Shown here piece by piece: positions 9,372 through 17,950 of a stretch of DNA of 57,384 nt. This DNA is from an uncultured Myxococcales bacterium (GTDB lineage: Bacteria; Myxococcota_A; Bradymonadia; UBA7976; VGTA01): positions 1 to 57,384 of the forward strand of contig CAKZRU010000045.1 of the NCBI GenBank assembly GCA_937146725.1, given 5' to 3'. The notes beneath the pieces were generated by a model. The model saw nothing but the letters and a program-made list of their open reading frames with translations, made no database searches and was not told the DNA's origin. Made by a program: the position numbers and the translations under genes. The stretch's first letter is position 1. The number at the start of each line of letters is the position of its first letter.

Positions 9372-11327
9372 TCAAGGACTAATTGGACTTTGATCCGTTT
9401 TTTCTTCGATAAATTGATCAGATAGGCTTTGTGGTGCCTGAGGACTCATGCTCAAGGTAGAAAGTAAGCCTTTGGCAATTTGTTGACCTATAACCTCATA
9501 ACCCTTGGGGCTTAAGTGTACTAAGTCATATTGGGCAAGACGATCGGGTTCGGCACAGGCCCATTTTTGCATCGCACCAATCCCTCCCATATCACTCAAG
9601 GTATCATAGACAGCACACTGTTCTTCTAAGCCAACCTTTCTTTGAATCTCGGTCAAATCGTTTAAATATTTTGGTGCTCGATATGCGCAACTCTGTTTAT
9701 ATGCTTCCCATTGCTTTTCGTTCTTAACTTCGGGGACAGGAAAACGATTACGTCCTCTTTTTCGATGGTTGACGAGTTCATCAGGCTCACAAACTCTTTG
9801 CTGGCGAGTCTTAGCTAAGGAGTCAAGAAACTTAGAATTTTTACTCCTACGCTGTAAATGTCTTCTTTGCCATTTACTTAAAAAACAACTTGCCTCACGT
9901 CGTCCAAAATCAGGTGGTAAAATCACTAAGCAAGCAGCCTTGGGAGAGGCGGCTTTGAGCCTTTGCAAAAGAGTCCGAAATCGACTTTCATACACTGTCA
10001 AGCTACCCGCTTCTCTAGCTGCTGTATTTGTTCCATACCATACCGAGATAATATCGGTATTTTGGTCATTTAACCATGTAGTTAAACTTGGGTCAGACTG
10101 CTCTACAGGACTCCAAATTGTTGCTCCTCTTACGCCCAAGGATTGAACTTGAATACTTTGTTCTTGTTGAACTTGAAACCCAAAAACTCTTAATGAGGAC
10201 TTTTTTGGCATGAGTATATGCGGCTCACGCGCATAATTAGGCGCTTTGATTTGCTCCAAGAGTCGGCTCCGCTTTTTCCCTTTGTATTTCCGTTTTATTC
10301 TGGCCCTTTTTTTCTTGATGAACTTACGACTACGGTTACGTTTTCTCACTAAGCTTGGATTAATGTTATACCCTTTAAGCAACCTCAGAGTGACGGTATC
10401 ACCTGCCTTAGCATGGATGGTCAACTGACCTAAAGAACCTTCATTGGCTTGCATAGCTTGCGCCATATGGCAAACTTCAGATTCAGAATTAGAGCGGATT
10501 TCAGATTGAGATGTCAGCTGTAAGCAAAAGGGAAGTTCACTTCCGGTACGGTGAAAAAACACTGTCACTTGATGAAACTTGTTTGCATCTATTGCTGTGA
10601 CTTTTTCAGAGCTTAAGTCTGTACTTGACTCAGCGATAGTATCTGATTTGGGTAAAGTCACACTCATTTGGGCCGTTTTGTCTTGAGTTATAAAGGCGAT
10701 TCCAAGTGGGCCAAAAGGACCTACATCCCGCTTGTATAACCAATTTTGCCTGAGCCAAACGCCATGACTTTTCACAGAAATTAAACTTCGGACAGGATGA
10801 CCCACCGTGACAAAGCCTTGACTGAGTGATAATTGACCGTGATTAGCATCCAGTTCATGCTTAAGGGTATTTGCAATCGCACTGCCTAAAAATCCCCCTT
10901 GAGTGTGAGAATCTCCATAAATGATCATATTAATTGACTTATGCTTTTGACTAAAACTTGCATGTAGTCGTTCAACCGCCTCGGCGGGTAGGGCAAGTTC
11001 ACCCCACATACGATCAGAAGGAGAAAAGCTCTCAGAACTTATTTTTGGGATAAGTCCTGTCTTGGGCCTTTGTTGATCTAAGTATGCTTTAAGCTCAGGA
11101 TCTTCTTGTGGCATTAATTCTGAAGATTTTTGAGCGAGTTCTGCACTTCGTTTAGGCTGAATATGACCAGATAAACTTTGTGCTAAATCCTCAGAACTGA
11201 GTTGATTCGAAGAAGGAATACAACCATCGAGTTGGACTGAGAAAAGGATCATAAGGATCGCTAAGATCCAAGAGTAACTTGGGCTGTTTATCGTTTCTTT
11301 AAACCGAGTGCCTTGAAGATTTTGCAT
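9372..11327 (-). CDS. SGNH/GDSL-type hydrolase lipoprotein
   Basis: 651 residues. The N-terminus has a hydrophobic segment ending in LDGC with Cys36, a slightly unusual lipobox (Asp at -2). The SGNH hydrolase signatures are all present and widely spaced: block I 'IIYGDSHTQGG' with nucleophile Ser140, block III 'YGTN' with Asn434, and block V 'DLVHLS' with Asp601 and His604. Such enzymes remove acyl groups; family members with this layout often act on cell-wall or polysaccharide O-acetyl groups, but the substrate is not visible here. A very basic patch sits near residues 325-350 (runs of K and R such as 'KKKRARIKRKYKGKKR'), within an insert between blocks I and III, and might bind an anionic polymer. 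The gene is 109 bases upstream of the PKD protein and divergent from the carboxylase cluster. Confidence 0.85.
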   Translation of the reverse strand: MQNLQGTRFKETINSPSYSWILAILMILFSVQLDGCIPSSNQLSSEDLAQSLSGHIQPKRSAELAQKSSELMPQEDPELKAYLDQQRPKTGLIPKISSESFSPSDRMWGELALPAEAVERLHASFSQKHKSINMIIYGDSHTQGGFLGSAIANTLKHELDANHGQLSLSQGFVTVGHPVRSLISVKSHGVWLRQNWLYKRDVGPFGPLGIAFITQDKTAQMSVTLPKSDTIAESSTDLSSEKVTAIDANKFHQVTVFFHRTGSELPFCLQLTSQSEIRSNSESEVCHMAQAMQANEGSLGQLTIHAKAGDTVTLRLLKGYNINPSLVRKRNRSRKFIKKKRARIKRKYKGKKRSRLLEQIKAPNYAREPHILMPKKSSLRVFGFQVQQEQSIQVQSLGVRGATIWSPVEQSDPSLTTWLNDQNTDIISVWYGTNTAAREAGSLTVYESRFRTLLQRLKAASPKAACLVILPPDFGRREASCFLSKWQRRHLQRRSKNSKFLDSLAKTRQQRVCEPDELVNHRKRGRNRFPVPEVKNEKQWEAYKQSCAYRAPKYLNDLTEIQRKVGLEEQCAVYDTLSDMGGIGAMQKWACAEPDRLAQYDLVHLSPKGYEVIGQQIAKGLLSTLSMSPQAPQSLSDQFIEEKTDQSPISP

Positions 11328-11598
11328 TAATTCTTTCTCTTATTTTGAGCATAAATGATGCTTTTCTCGCATAGTGAGCACAGTGTATCAAATTAGATAA
11401 TTATTCAAGAACTCTAAATCATTAAGGTCATGCAAAGCATTAACTAATGCTGTGTCAGGCTTTGGCGATTACATGCCAAGATTACATCTATTCTTAAATT
11501 TCAGTTTGAGATTAGAGCATAAAGCAATCTACACTATAACTCTTATTATCACAGCCCTTACTTACAACAAACACCTAGACTGTTAACCGAGAGTCATT

Positions 11599-13284
11599 AT
11601 GTCAGAAAATGAGTCAATTCACTTAGATTTATTGTCGCAAGTAAGACGCTTAGAAGAGCTCATTCGCGAGTCTTCGGTACGTGCCCAAAAAAAGCATCAA
11701 AGCAATCCTAAACAGAGTAGTCGACTAAGTCCGAGAGAACGCTTTTTATATTTGGTTGATCCGGGAAAGCCTATCATAGAATTGTCTAGTTTAGCCGGTC
11801 TAGGTATGCATGATGATCAAGCTTTAAGTCGCTTTCAAACAGAGCAACATCAAAATAAGAAAGATCAAAACCAAAATACTCTGACGCTCACAACAGATCC
11901 ACAAGCTAAAACAGTACGACCACAAGGCGGAAGTGGGATTTCGGCCCTTGCATGGGTCAGTGGAGTACGAGTGGTCATTTATGTGCATGATTACACGATC
12001 AAAGGCGGAGCGATTTCGCCGATGGGTGTGCAAAAACTGCTTCGGGCCCAAACGATTGCACTTGAAAATGATCTTCCTTTGATCACCCTAGCCGAAAGTG
12101 CGGGCGCTAACTTAAATTATCAAGCAGAATTATTTGTTGAAGGGGGACGAACTTTTGCCAATCAAGCTCGCCTGTCTGCACGAGGGATTCCACAGCTCAC
12201 GATTGTGCATGGTTCAAGTACAGCCGGTGGTGCATATATTCCCGGATTGTCTGACTTAGTGATTATGGTCAAGGATCAGGCAAAAGTGTATTTAGCGGGT
12301 CCACCATTAGTACAAGCGGCCACTGGTGAAAAGGTTGATCATGAAACCCTTGGCGGGGCCATGATGCATGCCGAGGTCACCGGCTCTGCTGAATGGGTGG
12401 CCAAAGATGACCGAGAAGCCATTATTTTAGCAAGACGCTGGATTAAGCACTTGGCCCCAAAGCAGATGTATTTAAGTCCAAATAATATTCAGAAACCTAC
12501 TCCCATAACCCAACAAGCTAAAGATCATCAAGATCAGGTTTTGACTGTGGTTCCGACTGACTTTAGTCAAAGCTATGACCCACGCGCTCTATTGACCATC
12601 TTAGCCGATCAAGAAGAGCTTGATGAGTTTAAGCCACATTACGGTAAAGATATGGTTGTTGGCCTTATGAAATGTGGTGGATATCCAATGGCCTTTTTGT
12701 GTAATCATGGACCGATTCAAGCACAGGGAGCCGCTAAAGCAACCCAGTGGATTTCACTCGCTTGTCAAAATGCTTGGCCATTGGTTTTCTTTCAAAATAC
12801 CACCGGATTTATGGTTGGTTCACAAGCTGAAAGAGAGGGGATTGTTAAACGCGGTTCGGCCTTTATTCAAGCGGTCACTAATGCCACCGTCCCCAAAGTC
12901 ACTTTTTTAATCGGAGCATCCTTTGGTGCTGGACACTATGCAATGTGTGGCCGTCCTTTTGATCCTCGCTTTATCTTCTCTTGGCCTAATCAAAAGCTCG
13001 CCGTTATGGGTGGTAAACAAGCCGGACAAGTCATGGATATGATCTATGAAAGAGCTGGAGTTGATACTGATCAACGGCGACATGCTCAAGCCCAAAGAGA
13101 AAAACAGTTTGAGCTTGAGTCATCCTCGCTTTTTGCAACAGCTAGATTATGGGATGATGGGATTATTGACCCCCGTCAAACTCGACCTATCCTTATTGAA
13201 TTGCTCAGTATTTTTACGGAACAAGCTCAAAAGAAGCAAAGTCAAACTCAGTCTCTTTTCCCCTTAGGTATGCACAGACTCTAA
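11599..13284 (+). CDS. Acyl-CoA carboxylase, carboxyltransferase (beta) subunit, methylcrotonyl-CoA carboxylase-like
   Basis: 561 residues of the crotonase-fold carboxyltransferase family. It transfers CO2 from carboxybiotin to an acyl-CoA. Recognisable segments are 'GGSGISALAWVSGVRVVI', 'ESAGANL', 'GSSTAGGAYIPGLSD', 'AGPPLVQAATGE' followed by a 'LGG.MMHAEVTGSAE' segment, and 'GASFGAGHYAMCGR' in the C-terminal half. The 'GGPPLV.AATGE'-like block is typical of methylcrotonyl-CoA and geranyl-CoA carboxylases rather than propionyl-CoA or acetyl-CoA carboxylases. It is the first gene of a five-gene plus-strand cluster that also encodes the matching biotin-carrying subunit (15512-17845), a dehydrogenase and a hydratase, which supports a branched acyl-CoA substrate. 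An insertion near residues 90-110 (Lys/Gln/Thr-rich) is not usual for the family. Confidence 0.9.
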   Translation: MSENESIHLDLLSQVRRLEELIRESSVRAQKKHQSNPKQSSRLSPRERFLYLVDPGKPIIELSSLAGLGMHDDQALSRFQTEQHQNKKDQNQNTLTLTTDPQAKTVRPQGGSGISALAWVSGVRVVIYVHDYTIKGGAISPMGVQKLLRAQTIALENDLPLITLAESAGANLNYQAELFVEGGRTFANQARLSARGIPQLTIVHGSSTAGGAYIPGLSDLVIMVKDQAKVYLAGPPLVQAATGEKVDHETLGGAMMHAEVTGSAEWVAKDDREAIILARRWIKHLAPKQMYLSPNNIQKPTPITQQAKDHQDQVLTVVPTDFSQSYDPRALLTILADQEELDEFKPHYGKDMVVGLMKCGGYPMAFLCNHGPIQAQGAAKATQWISLACQNAWPLVFFQNTTGFMVGSQAEREGIVKRGSAFIQAVTNATVPKVTFLIGASFGAGHYAMCGRPFDPRFIFSWPNQKLAVMGGKQAGQVMDMIYERAGVDTDQRRHAQAQREKQFELESSSLFATARLWDDGIIDPRQTRPILIELLSIFTEQAQKKQSQTQSLFPLGMHRL

Positions 13285-13343
13285 GATTTACTTTATAAAA
13301 AAGACTCAACACAAACTACGTGATAATAACAGAAGGACTAAAT

Positions 13344-14513
13344 ATGAAGTTTACAGCCGAACACCAAAGTTTACGACACAGTATAGAACGTTTTGTAGAT
13401 GAGCATATTAATCCTTATGCCGACCAATGGGAAGCCGAGGCGATGTTTCCGGCTCACCAAGTGTTTAAAGCAGCCGGTCAGCAAGGCTTTTTAGGCATTA
13501 CCAAACCGAGCCAATATGGTGGTTCAGAGTTAGATTTCTCCTACACAATCGTGATGGCAGAAGCCTTAGCTAAGTCTAAAAGTTCAGGTGTTGCCTTAGC
13601 ATTAGGCGTACAAACCGATATGTGTACACCGGCCTTAGCAAGCTATGGAAACGATGAGTTAAAACAAGAATTTTTGGCCCCCTCAATCGCTGGTGACTTC
13701 GTCGGCTGTATCGGCGTGAGCGAGGCTGGTGGTGGCTCAGATGTTGCGGCCTTAAAAACTTATGCTCGCCGAGAGGGTGGTGATTATGTCATCAATGGAC
13801 ATAAAATGTGGATCACCAATGGGACGCAAGCCGATTGGATGTGCGCTTTGGTGAATACTTCAGATGATGCACCGCATCGCAACAAGTCTTTGCTGATTAT
13901 TCCGATGAATACCAAGGGCGTTCAAGTTGAGAAAAAACTCGATAAAATGGGCATGAGAGCATCTGACACAGCAATTATTCACTTTGATCAGGTTAAAATC
14001 CCCACGCGATATTTAATTGGTGAGCAAGAGGGTTTGGGCTTTAAACAACAGATGTCTCAATTTCAAGATGAGCGTTTATGGGGTGCGGCCAATGCTGTGG
14101 CAATTATGGAAGAAGCACTGAGTTTAACGTTGAGCTATACCCAAGAGCGAAAAAGCTTTGGCAAGGCTTTGATTGCAAACCAAGTGATTCAACACCGACT
14201 CGCTGAACTGAGCACAGAAGTTCAAGCACTAAAAGCGCTTACATATCGTGCAGCAAGCTTACATATTGAGCTAGGTGGAATGGATATGCAGGTGGTTCGT
14301 TTAGCATCCATGGCCAAGCTCAAGGCAGGTAAGTTAAGTCGTGAACTTTTGGATGTCTGTGTTCAATATCATGGTGGTATGGGTTTTGTGAATGAAACGC
14401 AAATCAATCGTCTTTATCGAGATGTCAGAGTCATTTCCATCGGAGGGGGTGCAGATGAGGTAATGCTTAATGTCATTGCAAAACTCGAAGGGTTTACCCC
14501 AAAAAAGGCATAA
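13344..14513 (+). CDS. Acyl-CoA dehydrogenase (citronellyl-CoA/isovaleryl-CoA dehydrogenase-like)
   Basis: 389 residues from the ATG at 13344, which has AAGGA six bases upstream; a GTG 24 bases earlier lacks this support. It is an FAD-dependent acyl-CoA dehydrogenase: N-terminal helices, 'GCIGVSEAGGGSD' (FAD/substrate loop), 'WITNGTQADWM', 'ERKSFGKALIANQVIQHRLAE' and 'HGGMGFVNE'. The usual C-terminal catalytic Glu site reads 'ISIGGGADEV', with Gly where short/medium-chain enzymes have Glu; instead Glu243 in 'QDERLWG' lies where isovaleryl-CoA and long-chain dehydrogenases carry the base. The IGGGADE form is, from memory, typical of citronellyl-CoA dehydrogenase (AtuD) and relatives. Its position between the carboxylase beta subunit and the hydratase suggests that it makes the alpha,beta-unsaturated substrate of the carboxylase. 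Confidence 0.9.
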   Translation: MKFTAEHQSLRHSIERFVDEHINPYADQWEAEAMFPAHQVFKAAGQQGFLGITKPSQYGGSELDFSYTIVMAEALAKSKSSGVALALGVQTDMCTPALASYGNDELKQEFLAPSIAGDFVGCIGVSEAGGGSDVAALKTYARREGGDYVINGHKMWITNGTQADWMCALVNTSDDAPHRNKSLLIIPMNTKGVQVEKKLDKMGMRASDTAIIHFDQVKIPTRYLIGEQEGLGFKQQMSQFQDERLWGAANAVAIMEEALSLTLSYTQERKSFGKALIANQVIQHRLAELSTEVQALKALTYRAASLHIELGGMDMQVVRLASMAKLKAGKLSRELLDVCVQYHGGMGFVNETQINRLYRDVRVISIGGGADEVMLNVIAKLEGFTPKKA

Positions 14514-14585
14514 ATCAAGTGATTGTTAAGCGCATAACGCAAGAAAAAGTATTTCCCAATAAATTGCTTCAAACTAGGAATCACT

Positions 14586-15446
14586 ATGTCTGACTTACTT
14601 GTACGCTCACAGGGTCCCTGCTTAGTTTTGAGCTTAAATCGCCCTGATGTGCACAATGCCTTAAATTTAAACTTACTGACGCTTTTAAAGCATGAATTCA
14701 TTAAGCTTATCACGCATCCTGAATCTTATGATTTAGTGATTATCGAAGGCAATGGTCCAAGTTTTTGTGCGGGGGCTGATGTTCGGGAAATGAAGACACT
14801 GATCCAAAGAATTAGGCAAGGTAAAGCAGAGTATTCAGAAGCGCAAGCGATGAATCAAGCTTATGGAGAGCTTCTTTATCTTGCTGAGAAATTACCACAA
14901 ACCGTGATCACCATTGCAAAAGGGTCAATTTTAGGTGGTGGTTTAGGCCTGATTGCAATTTCTGATTATGTTTTTTGTCATATGGATACACGCTTTGGCT
15001 TACCGGAAGCGAAACTTGGGTTAACCCCTGCGCAAGTTGCCCCCTTTATCATTAAAAAGGTCGGTTTAAGCGCAACTCGTAAGCTCGCTTTATGTGGTAC
15101 TCAAATGCACGCAGATCAGGCTCTTACTACGGGCCTTGTTGATCAGATTTTTTCTGGTGATCAAGAGCTTGAACAAGAACTTAATCGCATGCAAACTCGC
15201 ATTATCAAACTCGCCCCAAAGGCGAGAGCAAAGACGAAAGCTTTATTGCTATTTTTGGCATTTCAGCAACAAGGTTCTGAGGCTATAAATACACTAAACA
15301 CTCCGATGTGGACTGCTGAAAAAGCCGCCCTAAGCTTTGTTGAAGATCTTAAAGGTGATGAGTTTAATCAAGGCTCTCAGGCCTTGTTTAGCTCAAACGA
15401 ACCACCATGGGTTTCACGTTGGCACAAAGCGCAGCAAGAGTCATAA
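14586..15446 (+). CDS. Enoyl-CoA hydratase/isomerase family protein, methylglutaconyl-CoA hydratase-like
   Basis: 286 residues, ATG with AGGA about ten bases upstream. Crotonase fold: oxyanion-hole loops 'FCAGADVREM' (residues 60-69) and 'ILGGGLGLIAISD' (115-127), then 'FGLPEAKLGLTPAQVAPFI'. Glu141 in the PE motif is retained, while the other Glu of classical enoyl-CoA hydratases (expected in 'GGGxE') is Gly121, as in LiuC-type 3-methylglutaconyl-CoA hydratases. In a leucine/isovalerate-like pathway it would hydrate methylglutaconyl-CoA to HMG-CoA. The exact substrate is inferred from its place between the dehydrogenase and the carboxylase alpha subunit. Confidence 0.88.
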   Translation: MSDLLVRSQGPCLVLSLNRPDVHNALNLNLLTLLKHEFIKLITHPESYDLVIIEGNGPSFCAGADVREMKTLIQRIRQGKAEYSEAQAMNQAYGELLYLAEKLPQTVITIAKGSILGGGLGLIAISDYVFCHMDTRFGLPEAKLGLTPAQVAPFIIKKVGLSATRKLALCGTQMHADQALTTGLVDQIFSGDQELEQELNRMQTRIIKLAPKARAKTKALLLFLAFQQQGSEAINTLNTPMWTAEKAALSFVEDLKGDEFNQGSQALFSSNEPPWVSRWHKAQQES

Positions 15447-15511
15447 CTCACCACTAAATCACTCACTTTTTCTCATCCTCCTACTCACCAATCCTCTTAA
15501 AAGGTAAGTAA

Positions 15512-17845
15512 ATGACAGATTCACCGATGCCCTTACTAGCGATTCTCAATCGTGGAGAAATCGTTAAACGTGTTGCTCGCAGTGCCAAAGTTTTAGGGTT
15601 TAAGATTTTAGTCATTTATACGCCTAACGATCGGCACTCACCTCATTTGTCAGTTGGTGATATTAGCATTAATTTACAACGTTTTGCTGACTTTAATCAG
15701 CAGATATCACAAAAGGCCAGCCAAGAATACAGCGATCTTGAGTTATACCTACATGAAGCTTTGCTGACCAAGCTCTGCATACATTACAATGTGACTCATG
15801 TGCATCCTGGTTATGGCTTTTTATCTGAAGCATCTTCCTTTGCTCAAGGCCTGAATCAAGTCGGCATTAAATGGGTGGGGCCCAAGCCCGAAACCATGGA
15901 CTGTATCGGTCTAAAAAATAAAGCCCGAGCATTTGTCACAGCGCTTGGTGTGCCTTGTATTCAGGGTTTTTCACAAACCGGAGCGAGCCAGCAAGAGTTT
16001 ATGCTAGCTGGCCAAACCATGAATGTTCCGCTTCTCATCAAGGCATCTGCTGGTGGTGGTGGTCGAGGCATGCGTTTGGTTGAGCATCATGATCAACTTA
16101 ATGATAGCCTTAAACGTGCTCGACGAGAAGCCCAGCTTGCTTTTGGTCAAGATGATTTATTGCTTGAACAATACATCCCCAATGCCAAGCATATCGAAAT
16201 TCAGATTTTTGGTGATGAGCATCAGCAATATGTTCATTTAGGTGAGCGAGATTGTTCAGTACAAAGAAGGCATCAAAAGCTCGTTGAAGAAGCGCCTGCT
16301 TTAAGCTTAAGCCCCAAAAAACGCCAAGAGCTGTATGATGATGCGCTCAACATTGCACAAGCTTTGGATTATCAAAGCGCTGGTACTGTTGAGTTTTTGG
16401 TCAGCGAGCATGGTGCACACTATTTTTTAGAGGTCAATACTCGTATTCAAGTTGAACACGGTGTCAGTGAACTGCTGTATGATGTAGATTTAGTAGAGTG
16501 GCAATTAAGAATCGCCCTTGGTGAACCACTCCCTTTAACACAAGCGGAGATCAATCAGCGACGTGGACAAACACATCCTTATGTTTTAGAACTCAGACTA
16601 TGTGCCGAAACTCCCGACCAACACTGCATTCCTCAATCGGGAAAAGTGATCGCATGGCAAGCGCCCCAAGAAGCAACACGAGTAGACCATTGCATTGGCT
16701 CTCATGTAAGTCCTTACTTTGATTCTATGTTGGCCAAGTTGATCTATACCGGACACAAGCGAGAAGTGACCTTAGAACAAGCAGCTAACTCTGTGCAAAA
16801 GGTCTGTTTATTAGGCATCAAGCATAATGCTTTTTTGTTGCATAATATCCTAAAGGCTGACGATTTTATTAAGAATGAGCATCACACTCAATGGTTTAAC
16901 GAGTTTTTCAAGACAGTGTCTCAAGAGTCTCAAGAATCTCAAGAATCTCAAGAATCTCAAGAGTTTCAAGAGTCTCAAAATCAAGGTAACTCCTTAGAGT
17001 TATGGCCAGACACTAGTGACCATGCTTTAGCTCACTTACTGCTGAGTCTGCCGATGAGTCCATATATGTTAGGTCAAGGCAGTCATTTGACCTCTATTTG
17101 GTCATCGAGTGGTGAATCCCGTTGGTATAATGAACTCATACTTGAATCTCATGATCCATCTATCTTAAATTCCTCATCTAAGCCTTTATTAAGGGCTGAC
17201 ATTAAGGTTACTCAAACCAAAGATGATCAATATATTGAGGTGAGCACTCATAGTCAGCAGAAACAGTTATTTTTCTTCCCTAAGCTCAGTCCTAAACTTC
17301 GATTCATTACTTGGCAAGATGAACACTCAACCCAACACCAACGAGACCTTATCTTTGTGATTGGTGACCAAGAAACTCCTTTGAGTAATCAAGACTTTAC
17401 TGATGGTCAAACCTCCGAATTTATAGAGTTATGGCAGGATGCCTTGCTCAATGCCCGTATGCCGCCAAGAGTCTATATTAAATCCTCTCAAGGCCAATGG
17501 AGGCTTTTTACCAAAATGAATGGTCTTAGCCATTTAGAACAAGAGCGATGGCTAGGATTACACTCTGCTCAGCAAACACAAAACAGTGTTTCCTTAGAAA
17601 TAATAGATGAGCAACACGCTTATATACTCGCCCCCATTAATGCCAAAGTTCAATCTCTAGATGCTGAACTCGGACAAGAAATAGAGACTCAAAATATACT
17701 GATCACCCTTGAATCAATGAAGCTTGAATATCAAGTTTCAGCGCCAAAAAATATGAAAGTACAAGAGTATTTAGTCCAGATAGGTCAACAGGTTACCCGA
17801 GGCGACCGCTTGGCTTTAGTTCGGTTCGATTCCACTTCAGTTTAG
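15512..17845 (+). CDS. Acyl-CoA carboxylase, biotin carboxylase plus biotin carrier (alpha) subunit
   Basis: 777 residues; AAAGGTAAG precedes the ATG. Residues 1-455 form a biotin carboxylase: 'ILNRGEI', 'HPGYGFLSE', ATP-grasp Gly loop 'KASAGGGGRGM', 'HIEIQIFGDE', 'ERDCSVQRRHQK' and 'EVNTRIQVEHGVSE' (the NTR form resembles methylcrotonyl-CoA carboxylase). A linker with seven near-perfect Ser-Gln-Glu-type repeats (about 470-490) separates it from a variable middle domain. Residues 705-775 form a biotin carrier domain with the attachment site ESMKLE; Lys737 is the predicted biotinylated residue (most carriers have AMKM). With the beta subunit at 11599-13284 it should build one holoenzyme. Its size is somewhat above the usual 650-700 residues because of the linker. 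Confidence 0.92.
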   Translation: MTDSPMPLLAILNRGEIVKRVARSAKVLGFKILVIYTPNDRHSPHLSVGDISINLQRFADFNQQISQKASQEYSDLELYLHEALLTKLCIHYNVTHVHPGYGFLSEASSFAQGLNQVGIKWVGPKPETMDCIGLKNKARAFVTALGVPCIQGFSQTGASQQEFMLAGQTMNVPLLIKASAGGGGRGMRLVEHHDQLNDSLKRARREAQLAFGQDDLLLEQYIPNAKHIEIQIFGDEHQQYVHLGERDCSVQRRHQKLVEEAPALSLSPKKRQELYDDALNIAQALDYQSAGTVEFLVSEHGAHYFLEVNTRIQVEHGVSELLYDVDLVEWQLRIALGEPLPLTQAEINQRRGQTHPYVLELRLCAETPDQHCIPQSGKVIAWQAPQEATRVDHCIGSHVSPYFDSMLAKLIYTGHKREVTLEQAANSVQKVCLLGIKHNAFLLHNILKADDFIKNEHHTQWFNEFFKTVSQESQESQESQESQEFQESQNQGNSLELWPDTSDHALAHLLLSLPMSPYMLGQGSHLTSIWSSSGESRWYNELILESHDPSILNSSSKPLLRADIKVTQTKDDQYIEVSTHSQQKQLFFFPKLSPKLRFITWQDEHSTQHQRDLIFVIGDQETPLSNQDFTDGQTSEFIELWQDALLNARMPPRVYIKSSQGQWRLFTKMNGLSHLEQERWLGLHSAQQTQNSVSLEIIDEQHAYILAPINAKVQSLDAELGQEIETQNILITLESMKLEYQVSAPKNMKVQEYLVQIGQQVTRGDRLALVRFDSTSV
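16919..16981 (+). repeat. 9-bp tandem repeat, seven copies (Ser-Gln-Glu)
   Basis: Unit TCTCAAGAA/G, with one TTTCAAGAG variant and a final TCTCAAAAT, in frame within the carboxylase alpha subunit. It encodes a flexible polar linker between the biotin carboxylase region and the middle domain. Length variation would keep the frame. Confidence 0.93.
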
Positions 17846-17950
17846 TTTAATTCTTAAGTCATTAAACTGAAAAAATATCTAGAAAACACAATGCTCGCTT
17901 GACCAGCTTGGCTTGGTGCTTATTCTTTTTGGGATTGGAGATGAGAGTCT

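Noticed and set aside
17846..17950. Terminator between the carboxylase alpha gene and the BKACE gene
   Set aside because: TTCAGTTTA and TAAACTGAA can pair, but the stem is followed by A rather than T on the plus strand, so it does not fit an intrinsic terminator for this direction.
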